Source: an uncultured Christensenella sp. (GTDB lineage: Bacteria; Bacillota; Clostridia; Christensenellales; CAG-917). Taken from it: DNA of 64,000 bases. Shown in pieces: positions 36,312-44,309 of this stretch; position 1 is the first letter of the stretch, and each line of letters opens with the position of its first letter. The DNA lies in the NCBI GenBank assembly GCA_910577815.1, contig CAJTNO010000001.1, positions 186,001 through 250,000 on the forward strand, read 5' to 3'. The notes beneath the pieces were generated by a model. The model did no database searches, had not been told where the DNA came from, and saw only the letters and a list, made by a program, of their open reading frames with translations. A program made the position numbers and the translations under genes.

Positions 36312-38105
36312 ATGAAAATTACTCAGGATATAAGATACGTAGGCGTAAACGACCACGACGTGGATTTGTTTGAAGGTCAATACGTTGTCGAAAACGGTAT
36401 GGCGTATAACTCCTACGTCGTATTGGATGAGAAAATTGCGGTGTTCGATACCGTGGACGCGCGCTTCGGCGAGCAATGGCTGTCCAATATCGCTTGCGCA
36501 ATCGAAGGTAAAAAACCGAGCTATCTGATTGTTCAGCATATGGAGCCCGACCACTCCGCAAATATCGTTAAATTTACGGACGCTTATCCCGAGGCGACGG
36601 TGGTTGCCTCGCAAAAGGCGTTTAAGATGATGGAGCAGTTTTTCGGTACGGATTTCGCCGACCGCCGTTTGATTGTGGGCGAGGGCGATACGCTGTCGCT
36701 CGGCAAGCACACGCTTACCTTCGTTACCGCGCCTATGGTGCATTGGCCCGAGGTCATAGTTACGTACGATTCTACGGATAAGGTTCTGTTCTCGGCGGAC
36801 GGCTTCGGTAAATTCGGCGCTCTCGACGTGGACGAGGATTGGGCGTGCGAGGCAAGACGCTATTATATGGGTATCGTCGGCAAGTACGGCGCGCAGGTGC
36901 AGGCTCTGCTTAAAAAGGCGGCGGGACTGGATATCAAGATTATCTGCCCTCTGCACGGTCCCGTACTCTCCGAAAACCTCGGCTATTATATAAACCTCTA
37001 TAACATCTGGTCATCCTATCAGGCGGAAAAGGACGGAATAGTTATCGCTTATACGTCGGTGTACGGACACACAAAGGCGGCTGTCGAGCTGCTTGCCGAA
37101 AAGCTTACTCAAAAGGGCTGCGAAAAGGTGTCGCTGTTCGACCTCGCCCGCGATGATATGGCGGAGGCTGTGGAGGACGCGTTTAAGTACAGCAAGATTG
37201 TATTTGCCACAACTACCTATAATGCGGATATATTCCCGTTTATGAGAGAGTTTATCAATCATCTGACCGAGCGCAATTTTCAGAACAGACACGTTGCGTT
37301 TATGGAGAACGGAAGCTGGGCGCCTATGGCGACGCGCATAATGAAGGGTATGCTCGAGGGCTGTAAAAATCTTACCTACGCCGAAAATACCGTGCGCATT
37401 ATGTCCGCGCTCAATGCCGAATCTACGCAGCAGATAGAGGATTTGGCGTCCGAGCTTTGCAGGGATTACGTTGCTCGCTCCGAGGCAGCGGATAAAAACG
37501 ACTTAAGCGCGCTGTTTAAGATTGGCTACGGTCTGTACGTTGTGACCTCAAGGGACGGAGATAAGGACAACGGTCTTATCGTAAACACCGTAACTCAGCT
37601 TACCAATTCGCCCAACCGCATAGGCGTTGCAATCAACAAGGCGAACTATTCGCACGAGATAATCAAAAAGACGGGAGTTTTAAACGTCAACTGTCTGTCT
37701 ACGGAGGCTCCGTTTGCGGTGTTCAAGCAGTTCGGCTTCCACAGCGGCAGAGATACGGATAAGTTTGCGGGTGAGGAACAGATACTGCGCTCGGATAACG
37801 GCGTAGCCTTCCTGCCGAGATATATCAACGCGTTTATGTCGCTCAAGGTGGAGAGATACATCGATTTTGAAACGCACGGAATGTTTGTTTGTACCGTCAC
37901 CGAGTCGCGCGTAATAGAGCCTACCGAAACTATGACCTATACGTATTATCAAAACAACGTAAAGCCCCGTCCGCAGACAGAGGGCAAGAAGGGCTGGGTT
38001 TGCAAGGTGTGCGGCTATGTGTACGAGGGTGAGAATTTGCCCGAGGATTATATATGTCCGTTGTGTAAGCACGGCGTCGCCGACTTTGAACAGCTTGCCG
38101 ATTGA
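36312..38105 (+). CDS. Flavodiiron protein fused to flavin reductase and rubredoxin
   Basis: 597 aa in four domains. (1) Beta-lactamase-like diiron domain about 1-240 with ligands in HMEPDHS, APMVHWPE, SADGFGKFG and PLHGPVL. (2) Flavodoxin domain about 250-390 (IAYTSVYGHTKAAVELL, FATTTYNADIFPFMREF). (3) Flavin-reductase-like FMN domain about 400-555 (FKIGYGLYVVTSRDGDKDNGLIVNTVTQLTNSPNRI). (4) C-terminal short rubredoxin CKVCGYVYEGENLPEDYICPLC. It reduces O2 to water (or NO to N2O) in anaerobes. The rubredoxin knuckle spacing is shorter than usual because the loop before LPEDY is truncated. The fusion should carry electrons from NAD(P)H-reduced flavin or an external donor through rubredoxin to the diiron site. 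Confidence 0.95.
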   Translation: MKITQDIRYVGVNDHDVDLFEGQYVVENGMAYNSYVVLDEKIAVFDTVDARFGEQWLSNIACAIEGKKPSYLIVQHMEPDHSANIVKFTDAYPEATVVASQKAFKMMEQFFGTDFADRRLIVGEGDTLSLGKHTLTFVTAPMVHWPEVIVTYDSTDKVLFSADGFGKFGALDVDEDWACEARRYYMGIVGKYGAQVQALLKKAAGLDIKIICPLHGPVLSENLGYYINLYNIWSSYQAEKDGIVIAYTSVYGHTKAAVELLAEKLTQKGCEKVSLFDLARDDMAEAVEDAFKYSKIVFATTTYNADIFPFMREFINHLTERNFQNRHVAFMENGSWAPMATRIMKGMLEGCKNLTYAENTVRIMSALNAESTQQIEDLASELCRDYVARSEAADKNDLSALFKIGYGLYVVTSRDGDKDNGLIVNTVTQLTNSPNRIGVAINKANYSHEIIKKTGVLNVNCLSTEAPFAVFKQFGFHSGRDTDKFAGEEQILRSDNGVAFLPRYINAFMSLKVERYIDFETHGMFVCTVTESRVIEPTETMTYTYYQNNVKPRPQTEGKKGWVCKVCGYVYEGENLPEDYICPLCKHGVADFEQLAD

Positions 38106-38120
38106 ACTTGATACTGCGTC

Positions 38121-38186
38121 AAAACCCCGCTTTTGCAAGTCGTGTACAGTATAGTACACTTGGCTTGCAAAAGCGGGGTTTTTCCT
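38121..38186 (+). terminator. Very long terminator hairpin after the flavodiiron gene
   Basis: 19-bp perfect stem from AAAACCCCGCTTTTGCAAG (38121-38139) to its complement at 38164-38182, with an inner GTGTAC/GTACAC hairpin and a T tail. It sits inside a wider inverted repeat: 38089-38105, which includes the stop codon, is repeated inverted at 38197-38213. Confidence 0.92.
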
Positions 38187-38321
38187 TGTCTGAAGCTCAA
38201 TCGGCAAGCTGTTGATTATAAATAAATATTAAGATTTCTTGAGGAATGTCGAACACGTAATTTTTATTTTATGTATTAGAATTTAGATAAAATTTAATCT
38301 TTTTTTAATGTTTTAATTTTT

Positions 38322-38340
38322 TTACGACAGTCTGTCGTAA
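38322..38340. promoter_or_regulatory. Palindrome upstream of the small XRE gene
   Basis: TTACGACA-GTC-TGTCGTAA, perfect 8-bp arms, 64 bp before the ATG of the HTH gene; candidate autoregulatory operator. Confidence 0.55.
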
Positions 38341-38403
38341 GTGCTTACAAATCAAAATATTTAAGCTATATTCATAGTATTCGGTTATCGTAAGGAGTAA
38401 AAT

Positions 38404-38634
38404 ATGTCATCTGAATACGCGCTTGGAAAAGTGTTAGAATATGAAATGCAAAAGCAAGGTATTTCTTTGCAGACCTTGGCAAAACAACTCAATATAAGTG
38501 AAGGCACTTTAAGGAGTTATATATCGGGGAAAACGGCGCCGAGAGTTACGGCTATCGCTTCGATGTGCATTGTTTTAAAAATTTCCGCAGATTATCTGCT
38601 TGGTAAAAAAGACGAGTACGGCAACAAAATCTGA
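38404..38634 (+). CDS. Small XRE-family HTH protein
   Basis: 76 aa, little more than one Cro/C1 domain: LGKVLEYEMQKQGISLQTLAKQLNISEGTLRSYISGKTAPRVTAIASMCIVLKISADYLLGKKDEYG. TAAGGAG lies 7 bases before the ATG. It probably binds the palindrome upstream. Convergent with uppP, 34 bases away with no terminator seen. Target genes unknown. Confidence 0.88.
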   Translation: MSSEYALGKVLEYEMQKQGISLQTLAKQLNISEGTLRSYISGKTAPRVTAIASMCIVLKISADYLLGKKDEYGNKI

Positions 38635-38668
38635 GCTTGGAATAATATCGGCTTAGCGGTAAGATTTG

Positions 38669-39439
38669 TTACAGTATTCCCCAGATGGGCAACAGCGTTA
38701 CGACTACTCCGAGTAGCAGAGTGTAGACGGCAAAGCCTATCATACTGTGTTTTTTTATCAGCTTTATAAAGAAGTTTATTGATACTAAACCGGAGATAAA
38801 TGCCGATACCGTGCCTATGATTAGCGGGAGCGTTGCGATATCGAGAGCTGCGGAGCCGCGCGCAAGGTCTATTCCCTCCAAGATTGCGGAGCCGATTATT
38901 ATTGGTATGGAAAGCAGGAAAGAGAAGTTTGCCGCTTCGGTTTTATCCACTCCCTGCAGGCGCAGGGCGGAGATTGTAGCTCCGCTGCGCGATACTCCCG
39001 GAAGCACCGCTATCCCTTGCAAAACGCCGGTTAAAATGCTCTTTTTGCCGTTTAAAAGGGCGGTTTCGGATTTTTTAAACATTTCGCTTGCCGTAAGCAG
39101 GCACGCGGTCAGCACAAATCCGAAGCCCAATAGCTGTCCGGATATCAGCCCCGGAGCAAGGTATTTGAATATCAGCGCAAGCGCAACCGTCGGCACGCAG
39201 GCAAGCAATATATAGCCTGTGTTTTTTTGTATCGGGCGTCTGAGCAGCGGCGTCCAGCTCCTGCGCATTGCTATAAGCACCGCAAGAAGCGTTCCTACGT
39301 GTACCATTATGTTGAAAAACAGGCTCTCCTGTCCTACTCCGAGCTTTTCAAGCAGTAAGAGATGTCCCGATGACGATATCGGAAGAAATTCGCTTGCGCC
39401 CTGTACTATTCCCAAAATCAATGCTTGCCACCAGGTCAT
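38669..39439 (-). CDS. uppP: Undecaprenyl-diphosphatase UppP/BacA
   Basis: 256 aa, multi-spanning. The two family motifs are clear: GIVQGASEFLPISSSGHLLL (catalytic Glu and SSSGH) at about 9-28, and LPGVSRSGATIS in the second half. It dephosphorylates undecaprenyl diphosphate at the membrane, recycling the lipid carrier for peptidoglycan and giving bacitracin tolerance. GGGGAG precedes the ATG. Confidence 0.96.
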   Translation of the reverse strand: MTWWQALILGIVQGASEFLPISSSGHLLLLEKLGVGQESLFFNIMVHVGTLLAVLIAMRRSWTPLLRRPIQKNTGYILLACVPTVALALIFKYLAPGLISGQLLGFGFVLTACLLTASEMFKKSETALLNGKKSILTGVLQGIAVLPGVSRSGATISALRLQGVDKTEAANFSFLLSIPIIIGSAILEGIDLARGSAALDIATLPLIIGTVSAFISGLVSINFFIKLIKKHSMIGFAVYTLLLGVVVTLLPIWGIL

Positions 39440-39568
39440 TCAGTTTTCTCCCCGTTTAAGTGTTGTTTTGTAAATAATCAATATCGCTTTACTATTGTAC
39501 TTTCATTGTTTATAATAACTATACTTATGTGTTTGTTTCGGCTTTTAGAATAGAGCCTCGGAGGATAT

Positions 39569-40651
39569 ATGAAATTAGGTGTTGTCGGATTGCCCAACGT
39601 CGGAAAGAGTACGCTGTTTAACGCGATTACCAAAGCGGGCGCGCAGGCTGCCAATTATCCATTTTGTACAATCGAGCCCAACGTGGGCGTTGTTGCCGTT
39701 CCCGACGAACGCCTTGCAAAGCTTGCAGCTCTTTACGACAGTAAAAAGATTACGCCGACTTCGCTTGAATTTGTGGATATTGCGGGACTTGTAAAGGGCG
39801 CGAGCAAGGGCGAGGGACTGGGAAATAAATTCCTTTCGCATATACGCGAGGTTGACGCGATTGTTCACGTCGTGCGTTGCTTTGACGACGCAAATATTAC
39901 TCACGTGGACGGCTCGGTCAATCCCGCCCGTGATATCGAAACTATTGGTCTCGAGCTTGTTTTTGCCGACCTCGAAACGCTGGACAGACGTATGACTAAG
40001 GCGTTGGCGATGGTCAAGGCGGATAAAAAATATCAGGAGGACGTTGAGAGAATTACAATTATGCAAAAATGGCTTACCGACGGAAAGCCGCTGCGCAATC
40101 TCGACGTCGACGATGATTTTAAGCAATTTATAGACGAGCAGTTTTTGCTTACCTCCAAGCCCGTCATATACGTTGCCAATACCGACGAGGCGGGAATTCA
40201 GGGCAATGCCTATACCGCGGAGGTGGAGCGTATCGCAGGAGTGGAGAACAGCGGCGCGATAGTGCTTTGCGCTAAGCTCGAGGAGGATTTATCCGAGCTG
40301 ACGGACGAGGAGCGCGAGATGTTTATGGCGGAATACGGGCTTTGCGAAAGCGGTCTGGACAGGCTTGTAAAGGCATCGTATAAGCTGCTTGGGTTAATAA
40401 GCTATCTGACGGCTGGCGAAAAGGAAACTCGAGCCTGGACAATCGTAAAAGGTACAAAGGCTCCGCAGGCGGCGGGAAAGATACACAGCGATTTCGAGCG
40501 CGGCTTTATCCGCGCCGAGGTAGTGGATTACGCAACGCTGCTCGAGTGCGGCTCCTTTAACGCGGCTAAGGAAAAGGGTAAGGTAAGAAGCGAGGGGAAG
40601 GAGTATGTTATGCAGGATAATGACGTAGTTCTCTTCCGCATAAATGTTTGA
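39569..40651 (+). CDS. ychF: Redox-regulated ATPase YchF (OLA1-like)
   Basis: 360 aa. P-loop [15 protein letters not shown] (7-21), [25 protein letters not shown] (switch II), the NxxE-type specificity segment VANTDEAG, and the C-terminal TGS domain ([30 protein letters not shown]). It binds ribosomes and prefers ATP over GTP; role in stress adaptation. CGGAGG precedes the ATG. Confidence 0.97.
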   Translation: MKLGVVGLPNVGKSTLFNAITKAGAQAANYPFCTIEPNVGVVAVPDERLAKLAALYDSKKITPTSLEFVDIAGLVKGASKGEGLGNKFLSHIREVDAIVHVVRCFDDANITHVDGSVNPARDIETIGLELVFADLETLDRRMTKALAMVKADKKYQEDVERITIMQKWLTDGKPLRNLDVDDDFKQFIDEQFLLTSKPVIYVANTDEAGIQGNAYTAEVERIAGVENSGAIVLCAKLEEDLSELTDEEREMFMAEYGLCESGLDRLVKASYKLLGLISYLTAGEKETRAWTIVKGTKAPQAAGKIHSDFERGFIRAEVVDYATLLECGSFNAAKEKGKVRSEGKEYVMQDNDVVLFRINV

Positions 40652-40926
40652 TTTGCGCCGACTGTCACACCTTGTGTGCCTGACACGATAAATTTGTGTG
40701 TTGTCACGCGTTATCTTAGTAAAGGCACACTGCGGTACGCAAACTTTTAGATAAACAAAGTAAGTATAAATTTTTATAAATCTAAAAGATTTGCTGTGAG
40801 CGCAATCATTTAAGGTGCAAAAGAGGCAAGTGAATTGCCACTTTTGCAAATAGGATTATGGGGATATTCTAATTGGAAAAATGGCTATAGCTATTATGGC
40901 GACATAATAAATTTCTTGGAGAAAAT
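40652..40926. other. Intergenic region before argS with hairpins
   Basis: Contains CACACCTTGTGTG just after ychF, and a perfect-armed hairpin at 40816-40848 (TGCAAAAG-A-GGCA ... TGCC-A-CTTTTGCA). No T tail follows the second, so it is not a plain terminator. I see no T-box motif. Confidence 0.5.
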
Positions 40927-42612
40927 ATGTTTGAACTTGAATTATCAAAGGCGTTGGCTGTAGAGGGACTAAGCGAAAACGACGTTCTGGAGGCGCTCGA
41001 AAAGCCAAAGGAAGCAAAGCTCGGCGATATGTGTTTGCCTTGCTTTAAATTTGCGCGAAGCTTAAGACTCGCGCCTCCCGCTATTGCGGCTAAATTGCAG
41101 CCGTATCTCGCTAAGCTCGATTTCGTGGACAGAGCGGAGATAGTGGGCGGCTATCTGAATATATTTTTCAACCGCGCGAAGGTTGCCGATATGCTCGGGG
41201 AAAACTTTGCGCTCGGTAACGACGCGGGCAGGAGCGACGAGGGAAAGGGGAAAACAATCTGCATCGATTTTTCATCAGTGAATATCGCAAAGCCCTTTCA
41301 TATAGGTCACCTCAGTACGACCGTTATCGGCGGCGCGCTTTACCGTATATTCGAGCATCTCGGTTATAACGTAGTGGGTATAAATCACCTCGGCGATTGG
41401 GGTACTCAGTTCGGCAAGCTTATAGTAGCTACGCGCAAATGGTCGTCGCTCGAGGAAGTTAAAGGCAATGACGAATACTATCTCAACTCGCTGTACGTGC
41501 GCTATCATAAGGAGGCGGAGGAGCATCCCGAAATGGACGACGAGGCGCGCGCCTGGTTTAAGCGTATCGAGGACGGCGACGCGGAGGCAGTGGCGTACTT
41601 TGACGTGTTTAAGGACGTTACTATGAAGGCGGTGTCCAAAATCTATGACAGACTGAAGATAAAATTTGACAGCTACGCGGGCGAGAGCTTTTATAACGAT
41701 AAGATGGACGCGTGTCTCGATATCCTGAGAGAGAAGAATTTGCTTGTGGAAAGCGAGGGCGCGCAGGTGGTAAATCTGGAGAATTACAATATGCCGCCGT
41801 GCCTGCTTGTCAAAGCCGACGGAGCTACTCTGTACGCTACACGCGACATTGCCGCGGCGTATTACCGTAAGAAAACCTACGACTTCGATAAATGCCTGTA
41901 TGTAGTTGCTTATCAGCAGAATCTGCACTTTAAACAGCTGTTTCAGGTGCTTAAACTAATGGATTTTGCAGGCGCGGAGGATATGGAGCATATCGCTTTC
42001 GGGATGGTTTCTATGGAGGACGGCGCAATGTCTACGCGCAGCGGACGCGTTATATGGCTGCAGGACGTGCTGGATAAGGCTGTCGATAAGGCACTTGCAA
42101 TCATTGAGGAAAAGAACCCGAACAGCGCGGATAAGCAGGCTACCGCAGAGAGCGTCGGCGTCGGCGCGGTGGTGTTCTCCGCTCTTTGGAATAACAGAAT
42201 AAAGGATATAGTTTTCTCCTTTGACAAGGTGCTGAACTTTGACGGGGAAACCGCTCCTTACGTTCAGTATACTTATGCGAGGTGCGCAAGCGCGTTGCGT
42301 AAGGGCGGAGCGTACGATATTAACAATATGGATTTTTCCGCTATTACGGACGACGACGGATACGAGCTTGTAAAGTGCGCGCTTGCTTTCGGCGACAGCG
42401 TTCGTCAGGCGGCTAAGCTGCGCGAGCCTTGCTATGTTGCTCGCTACGTTGTGGACCTCGCGGAAAAGTTTAACAGGTTCTATAAGGACCACCGTATTGT
42501 GGTCGACGACGAACGCGTTCGTAACGCTCGTTTACATTTAACCGACTGTGTTGCTAAGACGATAAAAACAGGACTTGGATTACTTGGAATTTCCGCTCCC
42601 GAGGTTATGTAA
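40927..42612 (+). CDS. argS: Arginyl-tRNA synthetase
   Basis: 561 aa. Class I motifs: SSVNIAKPFHIGHLSTTVIGG (HIGH), NHLGDWGTQFGKL, and DGAMSTRSGRVIWL in the KMSKS position, where the leading Lys is replaced by Ala, as in many ArgRS enzymes. The N-terminal Arg-specific domain and the C-terminal DALR anticodon-binding domain (YVQYTYARCASALRK... YKDHRIV) are present. CTTGGAG precedes the ATG. A symmetrical terminator separates it from convergent gdhA. Confidence 0.97.
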   Translation: MFELELSKALAVEGLSENDVLEALEKPKEAKLGDMCLPCFKFARSLRLAPPAIAAKLQPYLAKLDFVDRAEIVGGYLNIFFNRAKVADMLGENFALGNDAGRSDEGKGKTICIDFSSVNIAKPFHIGHLSTTVIGGALYRIFEHLGYNVVGINHLGDWGTQFGKLIVATRKWSSLEEVKGNDEYYLNSLYVRYHKEAEEHPEMDDEARAWFKRIEDGDAEAVAYFDVFKDVTMKAVSKIYDRLKIKFDSYAGESFYNDKMDACLDILREKNLLVESEGAQVVNLENYNMPPCLLVKADGATLYATRDIAAAYYRKKTYDFDKCLYVVAYQQNLHFKQLFQVLKLMDFAGAEDMEHIAFGMVSMEDGAMSTRSGRVIWLQDVLDKAVDKALAIIEEKNPNSADKQATAESVGVGAVVFSALWNNRIKDIVFSFDKVLNFDGETAPYVQYTYARCASALRKGGAYDINNMDFSAITDDDGYELVKCALAFGDSVRQAAKLREPCYVARYVVDLAEKFNRFYKDHRIVVDDERVRNARLHLTDCVAKTIKTGLGLLGISAPEVM

Positions 42613-42624
42613 GTATTATAGAGT

Positions 42625-42660
42625 AATAAAAAGCACTCACAGACGTGAGTGCTTTTTATT
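42625..42660. terminator. Bidirectional terminator between argS and gdhA
   Basis: 16-bp perfect stem AATAAAAAGCACTCAC / GTGAGTGCTTTTTATT, loop AGAC; A/T runs serve both directions. Confidence 0.92.
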
Positions 42661-42671
42661 GTATAAATTTC

Positions 42672-44027
42672 TTAATATATGCCTTGTGCTATCATTGCGT
42701 CCGCGACTTTTTTGAAGCCCGCGAGGTTTGCGCCCTGTATCAGATTGTAGGGCAGGTGATAGGTGTTAAGCGTGTTGACGATGTTGTCGTGGATGTTCTT
42801 CATTATCGTCTTAAGCATATCGTCAACCTGCTCGGGCGACCAGCTCAGGCGTTGGCTGTTTTGCGACATCTCAAGTCCGCTTACCGCAACTCCGCCCGCG
42901 TTTGCCGCCTTGGACGGCGCAACAAGCACTCCGTTTGCAGTCAAATATTCCAAAGCTTCGTTGGACGTCGGCATATTGGATACCTCGCAGAGATACTTTA
43001 TGCCGAGCTCAACCATCTTTTCGGCGTCTTCGAGGTTTACCTCGTTCTGTGTGGCGCAGGGCATATATACGTCCGCTTTTACCTTGCCCCACGGCTTTTC
43101 GCCCTTGTGGAATTCGCCGCCGAATTTGTCAACGTATGCCTGAAGCGAGCTTTTGCCCATCGCGCGGAGCTTGAGCATATATTCCATAAACTCCACCTTT
43201 TCGCCGCTGATGCCGTCTTTGTCGTAGATATAGCCCTCGCTGCTGGAAATCGTGACTACCTTTGCGCCAAGCTCGTTGAGCTTTTTCGCCGCGCCCCACG
43301 CGACGTTGCCGTAGCCCGAAAGACAGAACGTTTTGCCCTTTATTTCGTCCTTCTGATGCTTCATTATCTCGTTTAAGAAATATACCGCGCCGTAGCCCGT
43401 CGCCTCCGGACGGATGTTGCTTCCGCCGTAGGACATTCCCTTTCCCGTAAGCACTCCGTTTTCAAAGCCGTTGCGGATTTTTTTAAATTGACCGAATAGA
43501 TAGCCGATTTCGCGTCCTCCGACGCCCATATCGCCCGCAGGTACGTCGATGTTCGGCCCTATGTGACGGTAGAGCTCGTTCATAAACGATTGGCAGAAAC
43601 GCATAATCTCGTCGTCGCTTTTTCCTCTCGGGTCGAAGTCGCTGCCGCCCTTGCCGCCGCCCATTGGGAGCGTCGTAAGCGAGTTTTTGAAGGTCTGCTC
43701 GAAGGCGAGAAATTTCATTATGGATAGATTTACGTTGGGCTGAAAACGCAGTCCGCCCTTGTACGGTCCTATCGCGCCGTTAAACTGGATGCGGTAGCCG
43801 CGGTTTACGTGATAGACTCCCTTGTCATCCATCCAGGGTACGCGGAAGATTATCTGTCTGTCCGGCTCTACCATTCGCTCGAGTATGCAGTACTTGCGAT
43901 ATAACGCCTCGTTTTCCTCGACGGCGGGCGCCAGGGAGCCGAGCACTTCTTTTACTGTCTGCAAAAACTCTTTTTGATCCGCGTTTTTTTGTTCGGTTTG
44001 TTCAATGACTTCACTGATGTATGACAT
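42672..44027 (-). CDS. gdhA: Glutamate dehydrogenase (hexameric type)
   Basis: 451 aa, the length of bacterial hexameric NADP-type enzymes. Seen are GPYKGGLRFQPNVNLSIMKFLAFEQTFKNSLTTLPMGGGKGG (with substrate-binding Lys residues), PAGDMGVGGREIGYLFGQFK, and the Rossmann site LSGYGNVAWGAAKKL. It interconverts 2-oxoglutarate plus ammonia and glutamate; cofactor cannot be fixed from sequence. AGGAGG precedes the ATG. Confidence 0.97.
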   Translation of the reverse strand: MSYISEVIEQTEQKNADQKEFLQTVKEVLGSLAPAVEENEALYRKYCILERMVEPDRQIIFRVPWMDDKGVYHVNRGYRIQFNGAIGPYKGGLRFQPNVNLSIMKFLAFEQTFKNSLTTLPMGGGKGGSDFDPRGKSDDEIMRFCQSFMNELYRHIGPNIDVPAGDMGVGGREIGYLFGQFKKIRNGFENGVLTGKGMSYGGSNIRPEATGYGAVYFLNEIMKHQKDEIKGKTFCLSGYGNVAWGAAKKLNELGAKVVTISSSEGYIYDKDGISGEKVEFMEYMLKLRAMGKSSLQAYVDKFGGEFHKGEKPWGKVKADVYMPCATQNEVNLEDAEKMVELGIKYLCEVSNMPTSNEALEYLTANGVLVAPSKAANAGGVAVSGLEMSQNSQRLSWSPEQVDDMLKTIMKNIHDNIVNTLNTYHLPYNLIQGANLAGFKKVADAMIAQGIY

Positions 44028-44220
44028 AAGAAGCCTCCTTTTTTATTTTTTCTCCCTCTTATTTATACAAAACTATACACCCGAGCGGGCAATGTAGCAA
44101 TAATTTTTTTGTCCGTACGCAAAATTTTTTGCATATTTGCGCGCTCCGAGCATAGTATTTTACGTTAAAATTGCATAAACTGTGTATATAAAAAATTTTT
44201 TCGCGTTTTTCGTTTACATA

Positions 44221-44249
44221 TTGAAATAGATTTTATTATATGCTATAGT
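44221..44249 (+). promoter_or_regulatory. Promoter of the large membrane-protein pair
   Basis: TTGAAA (44221-44226), 17-bp spacer, TATAGT (44244-44249); leader of about 55 bases with AAGGAG. Confidence 0.7.
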
Positions 44250-44309
44250 AATAATACTTATATAGGGGAACGTACGCGTCGGGAATACGCGCGCGTTAAG
44301 GAGAAAGTT

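Noticed and set aside
40652..40926. T-box leader before argS
   Set aside because: No T-box sequence or terminator/antiterminator pair is visible; only unrelated hairpins.
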